From the NCBI GenBank assembly GCA_900545405.1, contig UQYT01000021.1:1-39831 (forward strand): DNA of 39,831 bases, in the 5' to 3' direction. Position 1 is the stretch's first letter. Every line of letters starts with the position of its first letter. Below the pieces are notes generated by a model. That model did not search any database, was not told the origin of the DNA, and saw nothing but the letters and a program-made list of their open reading frames with translations. This stretch comes from an uncultured Eubacteriales bacterium (GTDB lineage Bacteria > Bacillota > Clostridia > Oscillospirales > Oscillospiraceae). The position numbers were made by a program, and so were the translations under genes. Positions 23,198 through 30,054 of the stretch are shown piece by piece.

Positions 23198-23805
23198 GAC
23201 TGCGCCTCCAGTCCCGCCTCCATCTCATCGCGGGTGAGCGGCCCGCCGCGCTCCATGGCCAGCTCAAAGAGCCTACGGAAGAGCGCCGAGCGCCGCCGCT
23301 GCTCAGGTATGCGCGCCTTGAGCTCCGGACGGAGTGAGCCCAGCCAGGCGACGACGTCCTCAAAGCCCTCCGGCAGCGCCTCGTCCAGCCGGTCGCGCGC
23401 CCAGGCGGCGGCGGTGGGACTGCACCCGGCGGTGGTCACGCCCGCGGAGAGCGCCCCGCGCCGGAGCAGAGCCGGAAAGACGAAGCTGCACTCGGCAAGC
23501 TCGTCCACGACGTTCACCGGTATGCCCCTCTCGCGGCAGAGCGCGGAGACGGCGCGGTTCACGTCCCGCTCGTCCGTCGCGGCGATGACTATCTCCGCAC
23601 CCTCGACGTCGCGCGGTTCAAAGGCCCGGCGCACGAGCGTCAGGCCCTCCATGGCCTCCAGCTCGGGGCAGAATTCGGGCGCGACGGCGGTGAGCTCAGC
23701 CCCATAGGGCAGGAGCATCCGCGCCTTGTGCAGCGCAAGCCTCCCGCCGCCGACTATGAGCACGCGGCGGCCTGAGAGCTCTATAAAAAGCGGAAAAAGC
23801 GCCAT
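23194..23805 (-). CDS. sirC: Precorrin-2 dehydrogenase / sirohydrochlorin ferrochelatase
   Basis: Met8/CysG-N/SirC family enzyme oxidising precorrin-2 to sirohydrochlorin with NAD, possibly also inserting iron. The Rossmann motif GGGRLALHKARMLL is at about 19-32, and the family block NVVDELAECSFVFPALLRRGALSAG spans residues 97-121; CSPTAAAWAR follows. Length 203 fits SirC/Met8. AGGAGG lies eight bases before ATG 23805. It sits between the ABC transporter and cobA-hemD in one reading direction, with 12- and -4-base junctions, so it is one operon. Confidence 0.93.
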   Translation of the reverse strand: MALFPLFIELSGRRVLIVGGGRLALHKARMLLPYGAELTAVAPEFCPELEAMEGLTLVRRAFEPRDVEGAEIVIAATDERDVNRAVSALCRERGIPVNVVDELAECSFVFPALLRRGALSAGVTTAGCSPTAAAWARDRLDEALPEGFEDVVAWLGSLRPELKARIPEQRRRSALFRRLFELAMERGGPLTRDEMEAGLEAQS

Positions 23806-23817
23806 AAAAAACGCCTC

Positions 23818-24573
23818 CTATGCGAAGTAATACTGCGGCCCGTCCGGCGTCTCCATCCTCCGGAGCCGCACGCCGAACACCTCGTCAATGACGCCGCTTT
23901 TAAACACGGCCTCCGGCGCGTCCAGCATCCGGAGCCGACCTTCCTCCATGACGGCGAGCGCGTCCGCGCGCCGGAGCGCAAGGCCGAGGTCGTGCGTCAC
24001 GATGGCGACGGCGCGGCCCTCCGCGGCGAGTGCGCGCGCGGTGTCCATGACTCCCAGCTGGTGGAGGATGTCGAGGAAGGCGGTGGGCTCGTCCATGAGC
24101 ACCGTCTCCGCCCCCTGGGCGAGCGCCATCGCGAGATAGGCGCGCTGCCTCTGGCCGCCGGAGAGCTCCGGCATGGGCCGCTCCGCAAGCTCGAGCGCGT
24201 CCGCACGCCGGAGCGCGGCCTCAACCGCCTCGTGGTCCTCGCGCCGGTAGCGGCGGGGGTAGGAGAGGTAGGGAAAGCGCCCGTGCAGCGCCATGCGCCG
24301 GACGCTTATGCTCGGCACGGGCCGGTCCTGGGGCATGTACGCCGCCCTCTGCGCGATGTCGCGGGAGCTGAGCTCCTCCGCGGGCACGCCGTCAAAGAGC
24401 ACCTGGCCGCCCATGTGCTGCACCATGCCGAGCACGGCGCGCAGCAGCGTGCTCTTGCCGCAGCCGTTGGGCCCGGCTATGGCCGTGACGCGCCCGGGCG
24501 GAAAGGCGAGGCTCACGCCGTGGAGCACCTCGCGCCCGCCGTAACCCGCGCGCAGGTCCTTTGTCTCAATCAT
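23818..24573 (-). CDS. FecE/BtuD-type ABC transporter ATP-binding protein
   Basis: ATPase of a metal-chelate or cobalamin importer, 251 residues. Walker A GPNGCGKST near 34-42, Q-loop YMPQDRP, signature ELSGGQRQRAYLAMAL, Walker B VLMDEPTAFLD and switch VTHDL are all intact. AAGGGG lies seven bases before ATG 24573. It overlaps the permease end by 8 bases. Substrate cannot be read from the ATPase. Confidence 0.93.
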   Translation of the reverse strand: MIETKDLRAGYGGREVLHGVSLAFPPGRVTAIAGPNGCGKSTLLRAVLGMVQHMGGQVLFDGVPAEELSSRDIAQRAAYMPQDRPVPSISVRRMALHGRFPYLSYPRRYRREDHEAVEAALRRADALELAERPMPELSGGQRQRAYLAMALAQGAETVLMDEPTAFLDILHQLGVMDTARALAAEGRAVAIVTHDLGLALRRADALAVMEEGRLRMLDAPEAVFKSGVIDEVFGVRLRRMETPDGPQYYFA

Positions 24574-25591
24574 GCGTGCGCCCCTTTCTCTGCCTGAGCA
24601 GCAGCCAGATGAAGAACGGCCCGCCGAAGAAGGAGAGGATTATTCCGACAGGCAGCTCGTAGGGAGTGAACAGCGTCCTTGCGCCGAGGTCGCAGAGCGT
24701 GAGCAGCGCTGCTCCGCCGAGCGCCGAAGAGGGGAGGAGCAGCCGGCTCTCGTCCCCGGCAAAGCGGCGCATGATGTGCGGTACGATGAGGCCGACGAAG
24801 CCTATCAGCCCCGCAAAGCTCACCGCAGCCCCGGCAAGCGCCGCCGCGAGCGCGAGCAGCAGCACGCGCATCCGCCCGGTCTTGAGCCCAAGGCTGTGCG
24901 CCGTCTCCTGCCCGAGCATGAGCACGTCGAGCTCGTTCGTCAGCGTAAAGAGCAGCGCGAGCGCGATGAGCACCACCCAGAATGCGGGCGCAATGCGCTG
25001 CATCGTGAGGTTCGCGAGGCTGCCTATGCGGAAGTCGGAGTAGCCGTTGAGCGCGTCGGGCCAGAAGGTGACGATGGCGTCGATGCCCGCGGAGAGTATG
25101 CCGGAGACGGCGACGCCCGCGAGGACGAGGGTTATCTTCGCCGCGCCTGTGCGCTCGGCAATTAGCAGCACGAGCAGCACGCTCAGCAGCGCGCCGACAA
25201 AGGCCGCGAGCGGCACCAGCGCGTAGGCCGAGGGCGCGAGCGCGCAGCAGAGCGCCGCGGCCAGCCCGGCCCCGGCGTTTACGCCTATTACGTTGGGCGC
25301 GGCCAGCGGGTTGGAGAGCACGCCCTGGATGACCGCGCCGGAGACGGCGAGCGCCGCGCCCGCGATAAGGCAGCCGCAGGTGCGCGGCAGCCGAGAATAC
25401 AGCGCTATCCGCTCCGCCGCCGTGACGGCCTCGCCGGAGAAGAGCGCGCGCACCACGTCCGCGAGCGGCACCTTCACCGGCCCGAGCGCAAGGCTCATGC
25501 CGCAGGCGGCGAGACAGATCACCGCGAGCGCCGCAAAGAGCCGCGCGGTCTTAGCCCGCGTCGGGATAGAGGATGTCCGCAAGCTCTTCAT
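24566..25591 (-). CDS. FecCD/BtuC-type ABC transporter permease
   Basis: Polytopic permease, 341 residues, with about 9-10 transmembrane helices. Family blocks are present: LPRTCGCLIAGAALAVSGAVIQG, NPLAAPNVIGVNAGAG, and the coupling region GLIGFVGLIVPHIMR near the C-terminus. ATG 25591 has GGGGGAGG only three bases upstream, a short spacing, but it overlaps the binding-protein gene by 41 bases so translation is probably coupled. It would import iron-siderophore, haem or a corrinoid. Confidence 0.92.
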   Translation of the reverse strand: MKSLRTSSIPTRAKTARLFAALAVICLAACGMSLALGPVKVPLADVVRALFSGEAVTAAERIALYSRLPRTCGCLIAGAALAVSGAVIQGVLSNPLAAPNVIGVNAGAGLAAALCCALAPSAYALVPLAAFVGALLSVLLVLLIAERTGAAKITLVLAGVAVSGILSAGIDAIVTFWPDALNGYSDFRIGSLANLTMQRIAPAFWVVLIALALLFTLTNELDVLMLGQETAHSLGLKTGRMRVLLLALAAALAGAAVSFAGLIGFVGLIVPHIMRRFAGDESRLLLPSSALGGAALLTLCDLGARTLFTPYELPVGIILSFFGGPFFIWLLLRQRKGRTHD

Positions 25592-26498
25592 ATGCCTCCC
25601 CCCAGCGGGCGTTGGGCTTCAGGTTGTAGAGCTCGTGCTCGAGGGTGTAGAATCGCCCCTCGCGCACGGCCTGGAGCTCCGACCACGCCGGATTTTGCAG
25701 CAGCGTCTGTTCAAGCGTCTCCATGGCGTCCGTCGGGTCGGAGCCCTGGAGCACGACGAAGATGTAGTCGGGCTCGGCGGCGATGATGGCCTCGAGGCTG
25801 AGGTCCTCGAGCAGGCTCTCGTCGCTGTCCGCGATGTTTACGCAGCCGAGGTCCGCGAGCATCTCGCCGAGGACGAAGTCCCGGCTGCCCTTGACCTTGC
25901 AGCTCACGCCCGTGGCGCGGATGCAGAGCACCGTGGGCGCCTCGCCGGTCTGCCGCGCGATGGCCGCGTCCGCCTGGGCGCGCACGGCCTCGCCGTACTC
26001 GGCGTAGTTCTCCTCGCAGCCGGTCAGCGCCGTGCAGATGCCGAGCATGTTGAGATAGTCGTCGAGCGTCTGCACGTCGAAGTAGGCGACGCACATGCCA
26101 GCAGCCTCGAAGGTGTCCTGAAGCTCGAGATTCGCGGCGGTGTTGCAGCTTGCGAGGATGAGGTCCGGCTCGGCGGCGATGAGCGCCTCGAGGCTCGGCT
26201 CCTTGATGGCGCCGAGGTTCACCACATCCTCGCCCAGACCGAGGTCGAAGGAGGTCCAGGAGTCGTCCGCCGCGGCGACGAGCGTATCCTTGCCGCCGGC
26301 GAGGCACCAGACGTCGGCAAAGCTGCCTATCATCGCCGCAACGCGCTGCGGGCGCGCGGGCGCCGTGACCTCGCGGCCCAGATCGTCCGTAAAGACGTAG
26401 ACATCCGCGCTGTCCGTGGGCGCGGCCTCAGCCTCGCCGCAGGCGGCGAGGCTGAGCAGCATGGCGGCAGCCAGCAGGGCGGAAATGAGTTTTTTCAT
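25551..26498 (-). CDS. Iron/cobalamin-type ABC transporter substrate-binding lipoprotein
   Basis: 315-residue lipoprotein: signal peptide with lipobox SLAAC near residue 18, then a FecB/BtuF-type clamshell fold. Conserved pieces are DDLGREVTAPARPQRVAAMIG, LEALIAAEPDLILAS and LEAIIAAEPDYIFVV, the two lobes each ending in an AEPD segment. ATG 26498 is chosen; GTG 26507 is an alternative and neither has a strong ribosome site. A hairpin terminator lies between it and the sulfite-reductase-like gene, so the transporter may be expressed by partial read-through or from a promoter I cannot see. Confidence 0.9.
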   Translation of the reverse strand: MKKLISALLAAAMLLSLAACGEAEAAPTDSADVYVFTDDLGREVTAPARPQRVAAMIGSFADVWCLAGGKDTLVAAADDSWTSFDLGLGEDVVNLGAIKEPSLEALIAAEPDLILASCNTAANLELQDTFEAAGMCVAYFDVQTLDDYLNMLGICTALTGCEENYAEYGEAVRAQADAAIARQTGEAPTVLCIRATGVSCKVKGSRDFVLGEMLADLGCVNIADSDESLLEDLSLEAIIAAEPDYIFVVLQGSDPTDAMETLEQTLLQNPAWSELQAVREGRFYTLEHELYNLKPNARWGEAYEELADILYPDAG

Positions 26499-26526
26499 GC
26501 GCTTCACATCCAGGGATATAAAATAT

Positions 26527-26557
26527 GCGGGGCGGGAAAGACGTTTTCCCGCCCCGC
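26527..26557 (-). terminator. Terminator/attenuator between the siroheme enzyme and transporter genes
   Basis: Minus strand: GCGGGGCGGGAAA-5 bases-TTTCCCGCCCCGC, then ATATTTTATAT. A 13-bp stem with a T-rich but interrupted tail suggests partial termination inside the cluster. Confidence 0.7.
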
Positions 26558-26575
26558 TTTGTTGTTTGCGGAGCC

Positions 26576-27529
26576 TCAGCAGCTTGCGCCGCCCTTGGCC
26601 TTGGCGGCGACGGCGAGGATCTCGTCCTTGCGGGAGAGCACGTCGTCGCTCTTGAGCTGGCGGATGAACTCGTCCACGCCGACACGCTCGATCGTGCGGC
26701 CGAAGCGCTCGCCGGTCTTGCCCAGCTCGCGGTAGAGGAGGATGGCCTTCTCGATGAGCTTCATGACCTCGTCCTCGGAGTACACGCCGCCGATGTTGTT
26801 GCCGAGGCGCTGGGTCTTGCCCCAGATGCCGCCGATGACAACGGCGTAGCCGCGCTCCTTCTCGGAGAAGCTGTGCATCGGGCAGGCCTTGATGCACTTG
26901 CCGCAGTTCGTGCACTTCTCCTTGTCGACAACGATCTTGCCGGCGGGGCCGCGGGAGACGCAGTGTACGGGACAGCGCTCGATGACGCCGCACTTGACGC
27001 AGCTGCGGCACTTGTCGAGGTCCTGCTCAGGCACGCTCTGGCCGTAGACGCCGAAGTCGTTGAGGCCGGGCTTGACGCAGTTGTTCGGGCAGCCGCCGAC
27101 GGCGATCTTGAACTTGTGCGGCAGAGTGACGTTGTGCCAGCCGACGAAGAACTCGTCGTAGATCCTCTTGGCAAAGGCCTGGGTGTCAAAGAGGCCGTGG
27201 ACGCAGACGGTGCCCTTGCAGGCCACGACGGGGCGCACGATGGAGCCGGTGCCGCCGGTGACGAGGCCCGCGGCCTCCACCTCGGCGACCAGGGGCTCGA
27301 GGTTCTCGTAGGGGATGCCCTGGACCTCAATGGTCAGGCGGACCGTGAGCGCAACGCGCCCGTCGCCGTACTTGCGCGCGACGTCGGTCACCATCTGCAT
27401 CTGCTCATTTGTGAAAACGCCGTTGGGCGCGACTATGCGGGCTATAAAGTGCTCACCGTCGTTGGTGAGGATGAGGCCGCGGCCCTTGAGGGCCTTCTTC
27501 TCGGCTTCGGTGATTTTCAGCAAATCCAT
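26576..27529 (-). CDS. Siroheme/Fe-S sulfite or nitrite reductase-like protein (AsrC/DsrLP type)
   Basis: Single-subunit reductase of about 317 residues. An N-terminal ferredoxin-like half (GEHFIARIVAPNGVFT, VALTVRLTIEVQGI) precedes the siroheme/4Fe-4S ligands ACKGTVC and GGCPNNC (~140-190), then two ferredoxin sites: CRSCVKCGVIERCPVHC and the canonical CTNCGKCIKACP. This layout matches anaerobic sulfite reductase subunit C and related DSR-like proteins of anaerobes; the actual acceptor (sulfite, nitrite or another) is unknown. Start is uncertain: ATG 27529 has GGAGG only two bases away, TTG 27523 has ideal eight-base spacing, and ATG 27538 lies upstream of that site. Own promoter at 27557-27585. 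Confidence 0.87.
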   Translation of the reverse strand: MDLLKITEAEKKALKGRGLILTNDGEHFIARIVAPNGVFTNEQMQMVTDVARKYGDGRVALTVRLTIEVQGIPYENLEPLVAEVEAAGLVTGGTGSIVRPVVACKGTVCVHGLFDTQAFAKRIYDEFFVGWHNVTLPHKFKIAVGGCPNNCVKPGLNDFGVYGQSVPEQDLDKCRSCVKCGVIERCPVHCVSRGPAGKIVVDKEKCTNCGKCIKACPMHSFSEKERGYAVVIGGIWGKTQRLGNNIGGVYSEDEVMKLIEKAILLYRELGKTGERFGRTIERVGVDEFIRQLKSDDVLSRKDEILAVAAKAKGGASC

Positions 27530-27556
27530 CGCCTCCATATCTTTATAAACATTGAT

Positions 27557-27585
27557 ATCGTAACCCAGCCGCGCCTGCCCGTCAA
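27557..27585 (-). promoter_or_regulatory. Sigma-A promoter for the sulfite-reductase-like gene
   Basis: Minus strand: TTGACG (27580-27585), 17-base spacer, TACGAT (27557-27562). The start near 27550 gives a leader of about 20 bases. Confidence 0.75.
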
Positions 27586-27620
27586 GTGCAAACTTCCAGG
27601 GCGACGGAGTTAATTTTTCC

Positions 27621-28436
27621 TCAGACGCGGCGGAGCGTGTACATGTCCGTGCGCCGCGCGGACATGAGCGGGAGCTGTGCACGGATGCTCTCGACATAGG
27701 CGGGGTCGAGCTCGACATACAGCGTCGTCTCCTCGGCTCCGGCCCTCGCGAGGACGTCGCCCCAGGGGGAGACGGCGATGGAGTTTGCGTAGGAGACATA
27801 GCTGCCCTGCTCGTCGCGCGCGGGTGCGCAGCCGAGGGCGTACACCTGGCTCTCCACGGCGCGGGAGCGGAACATGATCTCCCAGTGTGCAGGCCCCGTG
27901 GTCATGTTGAAGCTCGCCGGGCAGAACACAGCCCAGGCCCCGTCGAGCGACATGATGCGCGCAAGCTCCGGAAAGCGCATGTCAAAGCAGATGCAAAGGC
28001 CCAGACGGCCGAACTCGGTGTCGAAGGAGCAGATCTCGTCCCCCGGCGTGAAGGTGGCGCTCTCCTTGAAGTGCTGCCCGCCCTCGACGGCGATGTCGAA
28101 GAGGTGGCTCTTGCGGCAGCGCGCGGCCTGGTTTCCCTCGCGGTCGAAGACAAAGGAGGTGTTGTAGAGCTTGCCGTCCTCGGCCTCTGGCACGGAGCCG
28201 CCGATGAGCCAGACGCGGTTCTCCCGCGCCGCGGCGGAGAGCATCTGCCAGGCCGGGCCGCCCGCGGGCTCCTGATTCTCGATGAAAGAGCGGTTGCGGT
28301 ACTCGCAGCAGAACATCTCGGGCAGGACGCAGAGGTCGGCCCCGTTTTTCGCGGCCTCGTCGATGAGCTCGCGGGCGTGGCGCAGGTTTTCGGCCTTGTC
28401 GGAGACGGTGCGCATCTGAATGAGCGCGGCTTTCAT
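27621..28436 (-). CDS. Carbon-nitrogen hydrolase, omega-amidase-like
   Basis: Nitrilase-superfamily amidase, 271 residues, cytoplasmic. The catalytic triad is complete: Glu40 in LPEMF, Lys109 in CRKSHLFD and Cys150 in CICFDMRFPE. The segment YNTSFVFD is typical of the omega-amidase/Nit2 branch, which hydrolyses alpha-ketoglutaramate or deaminated glutathione. AAGGGGGT lies seven bases before ATG 28436. It follows trxB by 13 bases and is likely in the same transcript; a repair role on deaminated thiols would suit that neighbour but is speculative. Confidence 0.92.
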   Translation of the reverse strand: MKAALIQMRTVSDKAENLRHARELIDEAAKNGADLCVLPEMFCCEYRNRSFIENQEPAGGPAWQMLSAAARENRVWLIGGSVPEAEDGKLYNTSFVFDREGNQAARCRKSHLFDIAVEGGQHFKESATFTPGDEICSFDTEFGRLGLCICFDMRFPELARIMSLDGAWAVFCPASFNMTTGPAHWEIMFRSRAVESQVYALGCAPARDEQGSYVSYANSIAVSPWGDVLARAGAEETTLYVELDPAYVESIRAQLPLMSARRTDMYTLRRV

Positions 28437-28449
28437 GGCGGTACCCCCT

Positions 28450-29367
28450 TTACAGACTGTCGATGTAGCGGCAGGCGGCGACCGCGGCGGCCGCGCCGTC
28501 GCCCACGGCGGTGGTCAGCTGGCGGACGGTCTTGGCCCGGCAGTCGCCCGCGGCAAAGACGCCCGGCGTGCCCGCGGCGCAGTCCTCGCCCGCGGTGAAC
28601 CAGCCTGCGGCGTCGAGCTTCGCGATGGGCGCAAAGGCCGCGTTCGCCGCCTCGTAGCCCACGGCCACAAAGAGCCCGTCCACTGCGATGCTCCGGCGCT
28701 CAAGCGTCGCCTTGTCCTCGACCACGATGCCGGAGAGCTCGCCCTCGCCCTCAAGGGCCACGACGCGGCTGTTCATAAGGCATGTGATGTTCCCGCGCGA
28801 GAGCACGGCGCTGACGTTCGCCGCCTCGGCGCGGAACTCGTCACGGCGGTGTATTATGTAAACCTGAGAGCAGACATTGGCGAGGAGCAGCGCGTCCTGA
28901 AGGGCGGCGTCGCCGCCGCCGGCGACGGCGACGGGGCGGTCCTTGTAGAAGGCGCCGTCGCAGACTGCGCAGTAGCAGACGCCGTTGCCGGCGAGCTCGT
29001 CTTCGCGGTCTACGCCGAGTTTGCGGTGCTGGGCGCCGGTGGCGAGGACTACGGCCTTGGCGGCGTAGTCGCCGTCGGGGGTGGAGACGGTGAAGCCGCC
29101 GGGGGCGGGGGAGACGGCGGTGACTTCGGCGAGCTCGGCGTCGGCGCCGAGGCCGAGGGCCTGGGAGAACATGCGGTCGGCGAGCTCAGCGCCGGAGACC
29201 TCGGGGACGCCGGGGAAGTTGTCGACCTTGGGCGACCAGGCGATCTGACCGCCGAAGCCGTTTTTCTCGAGCACGAGCACGGACTTTTCCGCGCGCCGGC
29301 CATAGATAGCCGCCGCCAACCCCGCCGGCCCACCGCCGACAACGATGATGTCGTAAGATGCAAGCAT
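28450..29367 (-). CDS. trxB: Thioredoxin reductase
   Basis: FAD/NAD(P)H disulfide reductase of the low-molecular-weight TrxB type, 305 residues. FAD motif GGGPAG at 11-16, redox pair CAVC at 133-136, NAD(P)H motif VAGGGDAALQDALLL after it (AGGGD rather than GGGNSA, so cofactor preference is uncertain), and the second FAD motif GVFAAGDC near the end. ATG 29367 has GGGAG eight bases upstream; a TTG at 29382 is less likely. Follows the zinc-ribbon gene by 29 bases. Confidence 0.95.
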   Translation of the reverse strand: MLASYDIIVVGGGPAGLAAAIYGRRAEKSVLVLEKNGFGGQIAWSPKVDNFPGVPEVSGAELADRMFSQALGLGADAELAEVTAVSPAPGGFTVSTPDGDYAAKAVVLATGAQHRKLGVDREDELAGNGVCYCAVCDGAFYKDRPVAVAGGGDAALQDALLLANVCSQVYIIHRRDEFRAEAANVSAVLSRGNITCLMNSRVVALEGEGELSGIVVEDKATLERRSIAVDGLFVAVGYEAANAAFAPIAKLDAAGWFTAGEDCAAGTPGVFAAGDCRAKTVRQLTTAVGDGAAAAVAACRYIDSL

Positions 29368-29396
29368 ATTGATCTCTCCCAAAACAGTTTTTAGAT

Positions 29397-29579
29397 TCAG
29401 TGCAGCTGGATAATTGAGCCGCAGTTAGGGCAGAGCAGGCGATTTTCCCGCTTATGAAACAGCGCAATGGTGCTGTTGGTGATCCTTTCACCGCAGTTGG
29501 GGCAAACGATGGGCGCCGGGACCTTGGCGCGCAGCGAGGAAAGTATCTGCTGGAGTTTTGCGGTCATGTTTTTTAGCAT
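29397..29579 (-). CDS. Small zinc-ribbon protein (60 aa)
   Basis: Helical N-terminus (LKNMTAKLQQILSSLRAK) followed by two CPNCG knuckles (CPNCGE at about 26-31 and CPNCGS at 50-55), a typical four-Cys zinc ribbon. ATG 29579 has GGGGGGTG six bases upstream. First gene of the zinc ribbon-trxB-nitrilase unit; a redox or zinc-sensing role for trxB expression is only a thought. A perfect 10-bp palindrome GGTGATCACC (29580-29589) overlaps the ribosome site. Confidence 0.8.
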   Translation of the reverse strand: MLKNMTAKLQQILSSLRAKVPAPIVCPNCGERITNSTIALFHKRENRLLCPNCGSIIQLH

Positions 29580-29597
29580 GGTGATCACCCCCCTGCA

Positions 29598-29606
29598 ATG
29601 ATACCA
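29598..29606 (-). promoter_or_regulatory. Extended -10 element for the zinc ribbon-trxB unit
   Basis: Minus strand TG-G-TATCAT; a poor -35 (TTCCCA) lies about 18 bases upstream. Confidence 0.45.
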
Positions 29607-29710
29607 TATTTATTTCAATTTGGGAACATTGAGAGGGGAAGATCCCCCATGTCTTCGGGCAAGGGCCAAAAATATGGGGGAATATTCAACGACAGACAGC
29701 AAGGCAAAAC

Positions 29711-29744
29711 AAAAGGGCTTCCGGAACGCACCGGAAGCCCTTTT
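29711..29744 (-). terminator. Terminator of the nrdG-nrdD-MGMT operon
   Basis: AAAAGGGCTTCCGG-AACGCA-CCGGAAGCCCTTTT, 14-bp stem, followed on the minus strand by GTTTTG; seven bases after the stop codon at 29752. The stretch 29607-29710 holds only an 8-bp inverted repeat (TCCCCCAT/ATGGGGGA). Confidence 0.9.
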
Positions 29745-29751
29745 ACTGTGC

Positions 29752-30054
29752 TTATATTCCGCACATCTCCATATCCACGCGGCCATCGGCGAGGAAGCTC
29801 ACGCCCTCCGCTTCGAGCAGTCGGCGCTGGACTTCCGGGCCGCCGAAGGCGTAGCCGGAGCAGATGCTGCCGTCGCGGAAGACCACGCGGTGGCAGGGAA
29901 TGACGCCCGGTTCCGGGTTGCGGTGGAGCGCGAAGCCCACGCCGCGGGCGCCGCGCGGGTTCCCCGCGAGGGCGGCGACGTGCCCGTAGCTCATCACCCG
30001 CCCGGCGGGGATTGCTCGCACGACTTCGTAGATACGGCGCGTGAAGTCGGTCAT
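29752..30054 (-). CDS. MGMT-family DNA repair protein (O6-alkylguanine transferase-like, DNA-binding domain only)
   Basis: 100 residues, corresponding to the C-terminal half of Ogt/Ada. The helix-turn-helix segment (MSYGHVAALAG) and active-site IPCHRVV with the alkyl-acceptor Cys are present, then RDGSICSGYAFGGPEVQRRLLEAEGV. Because Cys is retained it is not a classic ATL protein, which has Trp there, yet it lacks the N-terminal half of full transferases. ATG 30054 overlaps the nrdD stop codon as ATGA and has no ribosome site, so its translation depends on nrdD. Confidence 0.88.
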   Translation of the reverse strand: MTDFTRRIYEVVRAIPAGRVMSYGHVAALAGNPRGARGVGFALHRNPEPGVIPCHRVVFRDGSICSGYAFGGPEVQRRLLEAEGVSFLADGRVDMEMCGI

